This document shows, piece by piece, positions 33,764 through 44,703 of a DNA stretch of 64,000 nt (positions are counted from its first letter, which is position 1; every line of letters starts with the position of its first letter). Under the pieces are notes generated by a model. It was not told the origin of the DNA. It did not search any database and saw only the letters and a program-made list of their open reading frames with translations. Source of the stretch: Isoetes taiwanensis (Eukaryota; Streptophyta; Lycopodiopsida; Isoetales; Isoetaceae); assembly GCA_021234155.1 (NCBI GenBank), contig JAJEKV010000587.1:62001-126000 (forward strand). The letters run 5' to 3'. Made by a program: the position numbers and the translations under genes.

Positions 33764-35926
33764 ATGAAGAAGTCTATAATCATACTAGTAATGGTGCCCA
33801 GCGTTCTTTGGGGCAAATGTTAGGAACATTTGTGGATGGAAACCTATTATTTCGGACTCATTTTTATACATCTAATATAATAGAAACCAAGTCCATCATT
33901 GCTAGGCTATAAGAGGTTTTTGTGCATTTGATAACCTTCCCTTTGCTCTATCCTGCATATCCTTTTTTCCTCATTTTCTTACACACTTTCTTTTTTCCCT
34001 TTTCTTATTTTCCCTGCACATTTACTTTTCTTCTTCTCCTTCTCTTTTTTTTTTACCCTCTTCTCCCTCCTCTTTTTCTTCCTTTTCTCCTTCTCATTTT
34101 TCCCTTTCCCTTTCCTTTTTTTTGACGGCTTTTTTCCTTCCCTTTTCACCTTTCTCCACCCTTCCCATTTTTCTCATGATCTTTTTTCCCATTCCTTTTG
34201 CTTTTCTCTTTTCCCTTCTCTTTTCTCATGCCTTTTTTGCATTCCCTTTTCCCCACTTTTTTTTTTTATGTTTTTCTTCCTCTCCTCACCCTCTTCTTCT
34301 TTATCTGATGTCTCTTTTTTCCCATTTTCTTTTTTTTTTTTTTCTCATGTCTTTTTTCCTTTCCTTCCCCCCTTTCCGCCTCCCTTTTTTTTCCTTTTTC
34401 CCTTTCCTTTTTTTTTTCATCATTTCCCCACCCTTTCCATTTTTCCAGTGCCCTTTTTCCTCTTTCCTTCCCCTTTCCTTTTTCTCTTTCCCTTTCCCTT
34501 TCCCTTTCCCTTTCCCTTTCTCTTTCCTTTTTCCATTTCCCTTTTTCCCATGTATTTTTCCATTCCTTTTTTTCCACTTTTTTTTACTTGCCTTTTCTTC
34601 CGCCTTTCCTTACCCTCTTCCCCTTTTCCCCGTCCCTATTCCCCTTTTTTCTTTTTCTTTTCCCTTTCCCCATGCTCTTTTTCCCTTTATTTTTACCCTT
34701 TCCTCACCCTTTCCCTCTTCCGCTTTTTTCAGGTGCCCCTTTTTTCCCTTCCTCTTTTCCATTTTCCCTCCTTATTCCTCGTGTTCTTTTTTTCTTTCCC
34801 TTTCTATTTTAGCCTCCCATTTCCTTTTTCCTTTTCCTTTTTTTTTTCATCCTTTTTCTTTTTCCATGCCCTTTTCCGCTTTCCTTTCCACCTTTTTTTT
34901 CCTTCTCTCTTTTCCTTTCCATTTTCCCACACCTTTTTTCCATTCCATTTTTTCCACCTTTTTTCACATGCCCTTTTTCCTCCTTTTCCCACCCTCTTCC
35001 CCTTTTCCCTTTTCCTCTTTTCCTATTCCATGTTTTCTGTTCTCTTTTTCGCTTTTCCCTTTTCCCTTTTTCCATCTCTTTTTTTCCCTTTCTTTTTTTC
35101 CTTTCCTCACCCTTTTCCTCTTCTCGTGCCACTTTTTCTCCTTCCTCTCTCATTTCCCTCTCCCTTTTCCTCATGCCCTTTTCCCTTTTTAGCCTCCTTT
35201 TTTCCTTTTTCCTTCCCTTTTCTATTTTTCCATGCCCTTTTTCCCTCTCCACCATTCTTATCTTCCCCTTTTTTCCTTAGTCACCCTTTTCGTCTTCACA
35301 TTTTTTTTTTCCGTTCCTTTTTTTTTTCTTCCTTTTCCTCCTTCCCTTTTCTTTTCCCTTATTCTGTCCTCCTCCCCTTTCCCCCTTTTCCTTTTCATAG
35401 TGTGTCTTTTTTCCTTCCTTTTCTCCCTTTCTTTTTCTTTCCCTTTTTAGTGCTCTTTTTCCTTTCCTTTTTCCTTCTCCGTCTTTCCCTTTAAGTGCCT
35501 TTTTGCCTCTCACTTTGCCCTTTTCTCGCCATTTTCCCTTTCCTCTTAAGAGATCGAGCATGGCCAATCATGGTGGTGGGAAGTTGTCGCGATAAATCTC
35601 GGCCTTCAAATGAAATCAGACGATCTCAACTATCTAAATTAGGGTTTGATGCAAGACATCGCTAAAAACTTTATAATATAAGATTAGCCCTTATAATTCT
35701 AGCAATGTTGTTGCTTCCAATGGCTACTGCTGCGCCTTGTGATGCTAAGGATGATGTATGTCCTACTTCTGGACTACATTACAAGGCGTCATCGCACAAC
35801 TGTGAAGATCATGGCGGCAAGCGATATGGCTATAGGGGAACATGCTACGACATACGCCAAATTGGGAACAACCTTGAAGGTGGTTGTTGCTATATTACTC
35901 GAAATGGTATATTGTCACTGAAGTAA
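33764..35926 (+). pseudogene. Small secreted cysteine-rich peptide gene, split by a Helitron
   Basis: Seven codons from an ATG at 33764 (MKKSIII) end exactly at the host A before the Helitron at 33785-35683. The next host base, 35684, continues the same frame with LALIILAMLLLPMATA, completing a textbook signal peptide. The rest (to the stop at 35924-35926) encodes a mature part of about 62 residues with six cysteines, spaced C-x6-C-x13-C-x13-C-x13-C-C. The intact precursor would have 87 residues. A TATA box lies upstream and AATAAA signals follow at 35938 and 35948. I do not recognise the family; secreted plant peptides of this type include antimicrobial and signalling peptides. The Helitron separates start codon and promoter from the mature part, so this allele should be null unless the insert is removed from the transcript. 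Confidence 0.75.
33785..35683 (-). mobile_element. Non-autonomous Helitron with polypurine core (copy H2)
   Basis: On the minus strand it starts TCTTATATTATAAAG at 35683 and ends ...ACCATTACTAG with CTAG at 33788-33785, before host T. Host A and T flank it exactly (33784 A, 35684 T). The 3' hairpin is decayed (GCCCAGCGTTCTTTGGGGC). About 1.6 kb of the body is polypyrimidine on the plus strand, that is purine on the element strand. A CATGGCCAATCATGG inverted repeat sits next to the 5' end of the tract (about 35560). The very long frames in the tract are artefacts. No transposase is encoded. Confidence 0.9.
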
Positions 35927-35937
35927 ACAATGAGAAG

Positions 35938-35953
35938 AATAAAAATCAATAAA
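35938..35953 (+). terminator. Polyadenylation signals of the peptide gene
   Basis: AATAAA at 35938-35943 and again at 35948-35953, 12-22 bp after the stop codon of the cysteine-rich peptide. Confidence 0.5.
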
Positions 35954-36241
35954 TAATGGAGGAAGCTATGGGCTTCCGAGGAATGTCTAAATAAGTTTAT
36001 TTCATATGAAGAAAATGTATTTTGTAGTTGTGTCTATATAATATATATATCTATGGACTACTTTGTTATGCGCATGTGTCCACTATCTAGTTATTGTTTC
36101 TATCTCTTATGATACATTTTGTTTGCTTACTTCATTTAATCATAGCCAACAGAATGTGCTTACTGCATTTTGGTTGCTTTCCATGGATGCAATGTGCAGA
36201 GCTTGTTACATGCGCACATCTTTGCAAGTAGTTTTTTGGAA

Positions 36242-36357
36242 GGAGTAATTTCAATGACCTTGAAATTTTGTTATGAAATTTTGAGCTGACCTAGCCGCGA
36301 GTGGCGCCGCCAGATCTGCTCAAAATTTCAGAAATTTCATGGTCATTGAAATTCTCC
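36242..36357. repeat. Foldback element, ~45-bp arms
   Basis: GGAGTAATTTCAATGACCTT... (36242-36286) pairs with 36318-36357 (...GGTCATTGAAATTCTCC) around a GC-rich 31-bp loop. It abuts the TIR element that starts at 36358 and shares its GAAATTT words. Confidence 0.75.
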
Positions 36358-36895
36358 TACGAAATTTTAAGAACCATGAAATTTTAGCCCGTTCTTGCTG
36401 CTGCTGCCGGATTCAAGCCAGGAAAACCTCTGATTCAGCCAGATTCAACTGAAGGACAAAAAAAAAACAAAAAAACAAGCAAGAGACTCCGTCCATGGCT
36501 GCCAGTTCTATCTATCCTGTGCACGATTTCTATCTATCCTGCCAGTTTCTACCTAATCTTGTGTACCACGATTTCTATCTATCCTGTGTACCTCGATTTC
36601 ATCTGGAATTGTTCCACGACCAAGACGGACTGTGTTTTTTCTCTGTTCCCATCGGATCCGTTCTCCAGTTGCTTGCCCGGATCGGTTCTCCAGTTGCCTA
36701 TCTCGCCCAATCCAGGGCTTTTTCCTTTGACTTCTACTTGTTGTGATCTCAATCGGGGCTCACCTTTTGATGTGCATAAGCAGAGTGAGGAGCGGCGCCG
36801 CCCAAAAACTTCGACACAATGTCGACAGAGTTTTTCGTTTTTAAAACCCTGTTAAATCAGGGCGAAATTTCATGGCTGGTGCTTAAAATTTCGTA
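36358..36895. mobile_element. TIR element with GAAATTTTAAG ends
   Basis: Left arm 36358-36391 (TACGAAATTTTAAGAACCAT...) is mirrored by 36860-36895 (...GGTGCTTAAAATTTCGTA). The interior contains three imperfect copies of GATTTCTATCTATCCTGT and two of CGGTTCTCCAGTTGC, but no supported gene. Probably a non-autonomous DNA transposon. Confidence 0.6.
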
Positions 36896-36961
36896 AAGAA
36901 AAAATTTCTTGCAAAACTTCTGGTACGGCAAGAAATATTTCGGTAGATTTTGATGTATATG

Positions 36962-37455
36962 TATAGGGGAATAAAAACTAGAACAGCATTAGGGTTCGAA
37001 ATTATAATTTGCCCTAACCATTAAAAATGTCTGCTTACATTTAAGACTGCCAAAAATACATGAAATTATAGTGTGCTTTCTCCGAAATCCTTAGAAACTT
37101 CTCTAAAAATAACCTGAAAAAACGCCGAGAATATTTTTTGGCTATCGGAAATTTTTGGATTTTTAAATTTCGAACCCCCAATTTTGAAGCCTCCAAGTTT
37201 GTCGGTCCTTCGCGAATCATCGCGGTAAATGTCGGACGTGGGCATGTTATAGCCAGCCTTAAATGGCAAAAAATCCGCTAAGTCCACAAAAACGCCGTGT
37301 AATTTTGTTTGGCATGGCTATAACATGTCAAAGACACGGATATACCATGGATATGCCCGTGGCTATAACATGTCGGCGTCCGATATATACGGCGCTCCCG
37401 CAACCGGTCACCGGCAAACTGGGAATGCTGGACCAGTTTTCATTCCCCTACAATA
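36962..37455. mobile_element. TIR element with TAGGGGAAT ends
   Basis: TATAGGGGAATAAAAAC (36962-36978) and GTTTTCATTCCCCTACAATA (37436-37455) form imperfect inverted termini. Internally GGACGTGGGCATGTTATAGCC (about 37231) recurs in inverted form (GGCTATAACATGTC-GCGTCC) at about 37361. No ORF of note. A collapsed relative is at 37841-37880. Confidence 0.55.
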
Positions 37456-37744
37456 CAGAAGTTAGAAGTTAGGGAGGCATTTCATGATTCCAATCCATTG
37501 AGCTTCGCAGAGATCTGCCCTTTTACAGATGTTATAAATGAGCTGTGCAGAGCAATTATGCCTCGATTTGAGATGAAGCAGGCCTGTGGGCGAGCATGCA
37601 AGCTGATAATACATGTTTAGATCCTTGTGGCCAAATACGGCCTGTCCAAAGCAAGCATGCCTCGATGTGAGCGAGCACGCAAGCTCGATAAATGCATGTT
37701 TAATTCGTTATATGGCCAAATCCGGCCCGATTTGAGATGGATCA

Positions 37745-37830
37745 GGCCATCTAACTCCGAATCATGCAAGGCCGTCTAGCTCCGAATCTGAAACATGCAA
37801 GGTCGTCTAGCTCCGAATCTGAAACATGGA
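37745..37830. repeat. Short tandem repeat, three ~31-bp units
   Basis: GGCCGTCTAGCTCCGAATCT, GAAACATGCAA and variants are repeated about three times, the first unit being shorter. Confidence 0.8.
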
Positions 37831-37840
37831 AGTTTACCGG

Positions 37841-37880
37841 TTGTATAGGGGAATGGCAGACCAATACCATTCCCCTACAA
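37841..37880. repeat. Hairpin derived from the TAGGGGAAT TIR
   Basis: TTGTATAGGGGAATGG, a 10-nt spacer, then CCATTCCCCTACAA: the two ends of the 36962 family almost fused, like an internal-deletion product. Confidence 0.7.
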
Positions 37881-37898
37881 CAGAGAAGTTGGGGAGCC

Positions 37899-38106
37899 AG
37901 TTTTAAGCACATTCTGGCGAGGGTAAGCACATATTTGGTCAGTTTTAGCACAGATTCGGAAGGTTTAAGCACAGACCGACAAGTTTAAGCACAGATTTGG
38001 CGAGTTTAGCACAGATTCGATGAGTTTTAGCACAGATTCAGAAGGTTTAAGCACAGATCGGGGAGTTTAAGGACAGATTGGTGAGTTTGAGCAGGTTTAA
38101 GCACAA
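37899..38106. repeat. ~22-bp minisatellite, about 9 units
   Basis: Units of the form GTTTAAGCACAGATT-GG-(G)A repeat about nine times with substitutions. Confidence 0.85.
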
Positions 38107-38118
38107 ATTCGACACTTT

Positions 38119-39094
38119 TTTTTGCATAAAGGAGACGATCTGCTGCCGTTTTGCACAGATCTGCTGCCATTTCTTCCACTGTTTTCCACAGTTGATTTGG
38201 CTGCACAGATCTTTAGTTGATTCGGAAGCTTGATTCATTTGCACGAATCTTCTGCCATTTTTGCACTCAAACCTAAATACCTTGCCGCAATCGATCGGCT
38301 GCCTATCGGATGAGCGGAATGGAGCGCTGAACTTCCATTCCGTGTTATTGTGGGGTGCCACGTGTCGGCATTAGAATGCACGCCAGACAAAACTGGCGAC
38401 CCAACTTCTCTGTTGTTTACCTGCAATGCGAGAGACACCTGTCGTGATTCCAGCAAAATGTCGACCTTGTAATTTGTATTTCAAGAAGATACCAATTTCT
38501 GATACCGAACTTGAAATACCGACTATTAGTGGAGTGTCTTGATAGTTCTCTGTTCTAGAAAGTTTCCCCAGCCGGAAAATATTTTAGTGAATCTTTACAG
38601 TCCGACAAGGGCTATATATGAGCTTCACTAATTGAGAGGCATTGCGTCCAATAATGAGCCGGTGGGCTTGTTTCGAGCAAGACAGAGGCTGCTGTAGGGA
38701 TTTTAGTTGTTTGGTTGGAAGCGATTTGGTCCTCTGGATCATTAACCATCATTCAATTAAATTGGGATTATGTCTGTTCCAAAATCGCGCCAGATAAGCG
38801 TTATTTTTAGGTCATCTAGTGTTTTTTCAATTCTATTTTTGGCATTTAAAAAGTGTAGTGTATGTTGCATATATAGTTATTTTTTCATATTTACTTTAAA
38901 TAAGGTACTTATTTGCTTGAAATTAACATCACAATATCACAACAAAATAGCCACTTACTTAACGAAATCAAGCAAATATTACAATACATAAAAATAATAT
39001 TGCTTCAATATTCACATCTTTTTAACAAATTTAAATCTAGAGTTATGGTATTTAGGCCAATAAAATGTGAATATCTATACAATTAATAAATAAG
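38119..39094. other. Stretch without a recognisable gene
   Basis: No supported gene. An inverted copy of the recurring module (AACCATCATTCAATTAAATT) lies near 38745. Confidence 0.35.
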
Positions 39095-39228
39095 ATGACC
39101 TACAAAATGCTTTAAAGTAGACAATTTTAGTAAATGACCAACCTCCCAAATACTTTAAAATAGACAATTCTGGTAAGTGACGTTCCTATAAAATGCTTTA
39201 AAATAAACAATTTTGATAAGTGGCGTGG
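39095..39228. repeat. ~45-bp tandem repeat, three units
   Basis: GACCTACAAAATGCTTTAAA, TAGACAATTTT-GTAA-TGA and two diverged copies follow each other, AT-rich. Confidence 0.75.
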
Positions 39229-40122
39229 TGTTAAATCGGCGCGCTGGCGCAATTCTCAAGGTGTGTGCAAACTGCGGGGAGTTCTAAACCCTGTTTCTTC
39301 ACCCTTTCAGCAGAGCTTTTTGCCTTTCATCTTAGAGTGGAGTAATATCTTATGGCTTTTTTGAACCACATTTTACAACGCTATTCACTGCGGTTGAATG
39401 CTTGGAAACTAAATTGGCACTTTGAATTGGCACTTTGAATCCCCTCGCCAAACAAAATATGCTTTGCATTGGGCAAGGAAGAAGAAGAAATGTTATCAAG
39501 AGCTTCGATTGGCTGTCTTTACCCATCGGCCACCAAAAGATTCGAACCTTAGCGGTTTTATTTTCTGATGGGGCATGCCATGATTGAATTCTTCATTACC
39601 TGAAAAACGAGGCTGTTACAAAGAAAGCGAACTAAGATCTCCGCCGATGGGTATGGAAGATGCTACGCCAATAAACGCAGGTATGGAGCTCGCCAATGGG
39701 TATGGCAGACATGCAATGTAGGCTATGGGGCTCTGGCCATACCCGGCAGAGCTGCATGGAGGAATGGTGGTGAAGAATGAGTCGGTACCAATCCAAAGAT
39801 CCGGATTTAAACACGCTTCCACTAAATTTCGAATGGAAGACAGCTCTAGGCGTGACCACAAAGCCTCTCGATTTTTCTTCTTCTTGATTGCTGAGCCCGA
39901 TGGTTTTATACAAATCCTTAAGCTTGGAAGCGAAAAAAAATGATTCATCTTTGCATCTATCTATCTCGAAGGAGCCCACGAAATGGCTTATTTTTGCGAG
40001 AAATGGCAAATGCATCTCTGCTTGAGTATAGAGAGCGAGGAAACTCATGGCCGTTCTTTAAAGTCCATGTTTGCTTCATCACAGTTCTGCAGCAGATAGA
40101 CGAAATGAGCTCCACCTGTTAG
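39229..40122. other. Target region of the Copia insertion
   Basis: No confidently supported gene. A frame on either strand between 39616 and 40048 lacks recognisable domains. The last ~40 bases before the insertion (TTCATCACAG acceptor-like site, then an open frame) continue in frame beyond the retrotransposon; see the entry at 44836. Confidence 0.3.
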
Positions 40123-40282
40123 TGTTGGAGCATACAAGACCTGACACCTAGCGTACACGTGGAGTAGATTGTTACATATTGATTTCAGTTTATTTTTGGA
40201 ACTCCATTGTATTTATTCTCTCTGATTCATAATACAATTAGTCGTTCTCGTTTCTTGCATCCGCCTGCTACGAGCTTTGTCA
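40123..40282 (+). repeat. Copia 5' LTR
   Basis: Begins TGTTGGAGCATACAAG and ends GAGCTTTGTCA. It appears identical to the 3' LTR. Likely holds the element's promoter (ATTGTATTTATTC region) and polyadenylation signals (ATAATACAATTAG region). Confidence 0.95.
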
Positions 40283-40295
40283 TGGTATCAGAGCC
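40283..40295 (+). promoter_or_regulatory. Copia primer-binding site (initiator Met tRNA)
   Basis: TGGTATCAGAGCC directly follows the 5' LTR and is the standard plant Copia primer-binding site. Confidence 0.9.
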
Positions 40296-40371
40296 TTGCT
40301 TCATCTGAGCAAGGATTTGTCTTCAAAGGGTGAAGAATCGATCATTGGGAAAGGAGTAACTGGCGATTACG

Positions 40372-40707
40372 ATGGCAGGAATGAATTCGACCCTTTTTAA
40401 CCTACGTCCTCAAGCCTTTGACGGGAAAGGGTTTGAGGGATGGAAGAGGATGATAACCCTCTACCTCAAAGCTGAAATGCTATGGGAGGTAGTGGAAGGG
40501 ATTGATCATGAACCGGTTGTGCTTGATGAAGCAAACCCTCAGGAGCAGAAAGATTTGCTTCTTTAGGAAGCGAAGGATAACAAAAGCAACGGCTTGCATA
40601 GCCATGTGTTTGTCAAGAACCAACTCCAATTGGTTGCATCTTGAATTGAACCATGGTGCAAACATCCGTGGGATTTTCTCAACAACAGGTATGGAAGAAA
40701 ATCTGAC
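40372..40707 (+). pseudogene. Copia gag N-terminal region, broken
   Basis: From the ATG at 40372, 64 codons read a typical Copia gag start (FDGKGFEGWKRMITLYLKAE). A TAG at 40564 and a change of frame follow: the next recognisable gag sequence (TACIAMCLSR) is in another frame, before the long frame opens at 40708. The gag protein would form the virus-like particle. At least one frameshift and one stop separate this piece from the downstream gag part. Confidence 0.75.
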
Positions 40708-43245
40708 ATGGAGGTCATGCAACTCCATACAGAACTGGAAGAATTACGTTTTCAGGAAGATGGTGACTTTCGGCATCATATTGCAAGAATGCAAGAAATG
40801 TTTGATTTATTGGCAGATGCAGGTGATGAGCATGCTCTCTCCACTGTTCAAAAGAAATTACGTCTTTATAAATCTCTCCCAGCATCTTGGGGAAACACTG
40901 TGGATCTCATGCTTCTTAGCAAGAAAAGTGCTACCTGGGAAGAGATTGTTGATGATTTAATTGAGCTAACTCTTATGCGCAAAGAAAGGGGTGAAAAGAG
41001 CAAGCCTGAACAAGCCTATTTGTCTCAGCAACGTACCAAGACTCCTACTCAAGATAGAAGAACCACTGTTGCTAGGCCTCCTTCTAAAGTGACCAAAGAT
41101 CAGTGCCGGATATGCATGGGTTATGGGCACTATGCCTATCAGTGTCCTAGTAAACCATCTACCCATTCTTCACATCCCATCTCCAGTACTTCATCATCTG
41201 CTTCTCAGTCTACCAAACCCAACTCCGTTGCTGAAACAGCAAATTTGGTTGAAGGGCTCTCTCTCCAGGAAGAATCTTGCATTTTAGAAGACTCTGACAC
41301 TTTTGAAATTCTTGCAGAAGCCTGTATTTCTGAGCTGACCTCTGACTCTTTTGTTGAAGATCTTTGTATTGTTCCAGACTTCATCGATACTGTTGATGCT
41401 GCTTTTCTTTCTGAAGATACTCCTGACATTCATTTTTTTGTTGAAGATTCTCTTGTTGTTGAAGACTCCATCCATGGTCTAGATGCTGCTTTCCTTTCTG
41501 AAGACCATGCTATTGATTCTTCTCCAACAATTTTTACTGTTGACTCCGCATGTACCTCTGTTATGGTCAATCATTCCAAGCTTCTCCAGCAACCAATTCC
41601 CTGTCGTGGTGCTGTCAAGTTGGGCTCAAACAGTGAAATTCAGGTTCAAGCCCGTGGTACTTTCCAACTTCCCCTCAGCTCTGGTCAACTTGCTGCCATA
41701 TCCAATGCTCTTTTAGTTCCCCATTTGCGGAAAAACCTTCTTTCTGTTGCCCAACTGGCTGATGCTGGCCTTGTCTCTGTTTTTACCTCCACTGAAGTCC
41801 TTTTCTTCTCTAATGAATGCCCCATTCAAGGTACACCTCTTGCCTCTGGACATCGTGCTGGTAACCTTTATGAGTTTCCTGTTCCTACCTTGCATGAAGT
41901 ATGCCTTACTGAAACACCGTCTCCTTTTGAGATCTGGCATCGAAGACTTGCTCATATAAATCCAAGGAGCCTCAAGTATCTTTATCAGCATAAATTAGTC
42001 ACTGGAATTGATCTCATTTCTGGAAACTTGGATCTTTGTCATGCCTGCATGTTGGCTAAGCATCACAGGCGCTCTTTTACAGCTATTGGTACATGCGCCA
42101 CTCACATTTTGGAATTGGTGCACTCAGACCTTTGTGGTCCTATGGAAGTTGCCAGCAGATCTGGGAATTACTATTACATTTCATTTGTGGATGATTTCAG
42201 CCGCCATGTGCATGTTTATTTCTTGAAGAAAAAAAGTCAAGCTTTGGACGCTTTTCTCATGTACAAGGCTGCCACTGAAACTCAGACAGGCAGCAAGCTT
42301 AAGTGTCTTCGCACTGATGGTGGAGGTGAGTTTTTAAGCACCTTATTTAAAGATCATTGCTCCTCACATGGTATTCATAGGCAACTTACTTGTCGAGGAT
42401 CCCCGCAACAAAATGGAGTTGCGGAACGCAAAAATCGGACCATTTGTGAAGGTGCTAAGAGTTTGCTGGTTCAGGCTTCTCTTAATCGCCAATTTTGGGA
42501 AGAAGCTATTGCCACTGTGGTACACACTCAAAATTTCCTTCCTACTGTTGCGGTTCCAGGGTCTACTCCTCATCAAGCATGGTTTGGCACAAAACCGGAC
42601 ATCTCCCATCTTAAGGTTTTTGGCTGCATTGTTTATGTTCTGGTTCCCAAAGATCAAAGATCAAAATTTGCAGATAAAAGTATTCGTTGTCGATTTGTGG
42701 GCTATTCGAACAGCCACAAAGGCTATAAATGCTGGGATCCCACCTCCAACAAGATTATCATCTCCACTGACGTTCACTTTGATGAGCACCAACGACCAGA
42801 CATTCCAATTCCCCCTGAAGATACTGATTTCATCGACTGGAGCATTTTAGTCCCACAACCTGATTCTTCCATCCTTGATGCCGATGCCGCCCGTCTTAGT
42901 CGCCTTCATATCCCCACATCTCCAGCTCCAGCACCAGCTTCTCCAGTCTTGCCACCTGCGCCCAGTTTCAACTTCTTGCCACTTCAATTCCTCCACAACA
43001 AAATCCTGTTCTTCCTCGCCGCTCTTCTCGGGTCTGCACACCCAGTAGACGTCTTCTTGACTCCACCGAGAGCAGTCTTGTTGAATGGGCTTGCCTGGCC
43101 ACTCATGCTTTTCCTACCACCATTCATCAAGCTCGTCATTCTGCTGAAGGACCTCATTGGCAAGCTGCAGCTCTCCAGGAACTCAAGTGTATGGACCAAA
43201 ATCATGTCTGGGATCTGGTCCCTTTGCCTGCTTCTCGTCACCTAG
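40708..43245 (+). CDS. Copia gag C-terminus, protease and integrase
   Basis: An 845-codon frame. In order: the gag C-terminal part; a zinc knuckle CRICMGYGHYAYQC at about residue 133 (41104); an aspartic protease active site DSA (41542; DSG or DTG is more usual) at about residue 279; a GAG-pre-integrase domain (IWHRRLAH, then CHACMLAKHH, about 41937-42070); and the integrase core with HSDLCGP (about 42121), RTDGGGEF (about 42312) and GVAERKNR (about 42418) supplying the D, D and E. After about residue 760 the frame drifts into a low-complexity proline-rich linker and then out of register with the reverse transcriptase, so the last ~80 residues are not the native sequence. Lacking its gag start, this is probably not expressed properly. 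Confidence 0.85.
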   Translation: MEVMQLHTELEELRFQEDGDFRHHIARMQEMFDLLADAGDEHALSTVQKKLRLYKSLPASWGNTVDLMLLSKKSATWEEIVDDLIELTLMRKERGEKSKPEQAYLSQQRTKTPTQDRRTTVARPPSKVTKDQCRICMGYGHYAYQCPSKPSTHSSHPISSTSSSASQSTKPNSVAETANLVEGLSLQEESCILEDSDTFEILAEACISELTSDSFVEDLCIVPDFIDTVDAAFLSEDTPDIHFFVEDSLVVEDSIHGLDAAFLSEDHAIDSSPTIFTVDSACTSVMVNHSKLLQQPIPCRGAVKLGSNSEIQVQARGTFQLPLSSGQLAAISNALLVPHLRKNLLSVAQLADAGLVSVFTSTEVLFFSNECPIQGTPLASGHRAGNLYEFPVPTLHEVCLTETPSPFEIWHRRLAHINPRSLKYLYQHKLVTGIDLISGNLDLCHACMLAKHHRRSFTAIGTCATHILELVHSDLCGPMEVASRSGNYYYISFVDDFSRHVHVYFLKKKSQALDAFLMYKAATETQTGSKLKCLRTDGGGEFLSTLFKDHCSSHGIHRQLTCRGSPQQNGVAERKNRTICEGAKSLLVQASLNRQFWEEAIATVVHTQNFLPTVAVPGSTPHQAWFGTKPDISHLKVFGCIVYVLVPKDQRSKFADKSIRCRFVGYSNSHKGYKCWDPTSNKIIISTDVHFDEHQRPDIPIPPEDTDFIDWSILVPQPDSSILDADAARLSRLHIPTSPAPAPASPVLPPAPSFNFLPLQFLHNKILFFLAALLGSAHPVDVFLTPPRAVLLNGLAWPLMLFLPPFIKLVILLKDLIGKLQLSRNSSVWTKIMSGIWSLCLLLVT

Positions 43246-44703
43246 TGGATTCAAAATGGATTTTCTGCAAAAAGTACAAGGCTGATGGATCTTTAGACAG
43301 ATACAAGGCTCGCCTTGTTGCTCGTGGTTTTACCTAGATTTATGGAATCGACTATGATGAGACTTACTCTCCTGTTATTCATATGACTAATCTTCGCACT
43401 CTCCTAGCTTTTCGCTGACTCAACAAGATTGGGAAATACTGCAGTTAGATGTTCAAACGGCTTTCTTGAATGGTGATCTGTCCGAAGAGATTTATATGCG
43501 CCAGCCACCAGGTTTTGAAGATTCCAGATTCCCCGATCATGTCTGTCGACTCAAAAAGGCCATTTATGGGCTTAAACAAGCATCACGAGCATGGTATCAG
43601 AAATTTGACGCTGTTCTCCATCAGATGGGCTTTCAAACTTCTCCCACAGATCCTACAGTCTACATTCGTAAGGATTCTTCAACTCTTATTTTCTTACTGC
43701 TCTACGTTGATGATATGCTCCTTTTGGGCAATGATCGCCCCAGCCTTGATCTGCTCCAAACTCATCTCTCTACCCATTTCTCCATGAAATTCATGGGTGA
43801 TGTTGCTTTCTTTCTTGGACTTCAAATCACACCGCACCGCCACCAAAAATCCTTACAAATTACCCAACCCATGTATGCTTCTGAAATTTTGGCCCGCTTT
43901 GAGATGTCTGATGCAAATTCCAGTGCCACCCCTATGGAGGTAAATCTTCGTCTTTTTGAACAAACTCCTTCTACTCATCCATCTCCCGATCTCCCTTACC
44001 GCTCCCTCATTGGATCTCTCATGTACCTTATGTTATGTACTCATACGACATGCTTTCCGGTGTTATCACTCTCAGCCAATTCAATGATTCCTTTACCACA
44101 ACTCATTGGAATCTTGCCAAACGTATTCTCCGCTATATCAGTGGCACATTTAACCATGGTATTCATTATTCCACTGCTGCCTTTCCTCAGCTTACTCTTA
44201 TGGTAGATGCCAGCCATGCCACAAATGTCAAAGGTCGCTCTACCACTGGTTGTTGCTTTCTGTTTCATGGTGGCTTAATTGGATGGGCCTCCAAAAAGCA
44301 ATCCACTGTTGCTTTCGCTCTTCTTTGATTTGAATACCTAGCTTTATCACATGGTACACGTGATCTTGTTTCTTATGTGCAACTCCTTGAATTTGCTACC
44401 ATTCCTCCTATTCTTCCAATCGCTGTCCACATAGACAATCAATCTGCTATAAATATGGCTCAAAATCCTGCTCATCGCTCTCGCACAAACCATATCCCAG
44501 TCCACTATCATTATGTAAGAGAGCAGATTGAATCCGGCCTTCTGCAACTCCACTATCTGCCTACTAAAGAGATGCTTGCAGACCTTTTCACAAAAGCCTT
44601 ATCCAGAGATCTCTTTCAACATCATCGAGCAGCTTTAGGCATTCTGGATCATACTGTCAGGCTTGTGGGGGGAGTGTTGGAGCATACAAGACCTGACACC
44701 TAG
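43000..44703 (+). pseudogene. Copia reverse transcriptase and RNase H, broken
   Basis: The reverse transcriptase begins in a frame different from the integrase frame (HWQAAALQELKCM at about 43165, KARLVARGF at about 43308), is stopped by TAG at 43336 and again at about 43420, then runs open from 43466 to about 44035 with QLDVQTAFLNGDL, AIYGLKQASRAWYQ and YVDD at 43703-43714. After another frame change RNase H follows (DASHATNVKGRSTTG, GWASKKQSTVA), with a stop at 44326 inside the usual S-T-E-A-E-Y motif, then IDNQSAINMAQNP and TKEMLADLFTKAL, ending at 44703 within the 3' LTR. At least two frameshifts and three stops make it inactive. Confidence 0.85.
44664..44674 (+). promoter_or_regulatory. 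Copia polypurine tract
   Basis: TGTGGGGGGAG immediately precedes the 3' LTR: the plus-strand DNA synthesis primer. Confidence 0.85.

Noticed and set aside
34122-35494. Frames of 356 and 408 codons resembling a membrane protein
   Set aside because: They are translations of the Helitron H2 polypyrimidine core. Hydrophobic F/L/P/S content is forced by the bases, and the frames overlap each other.
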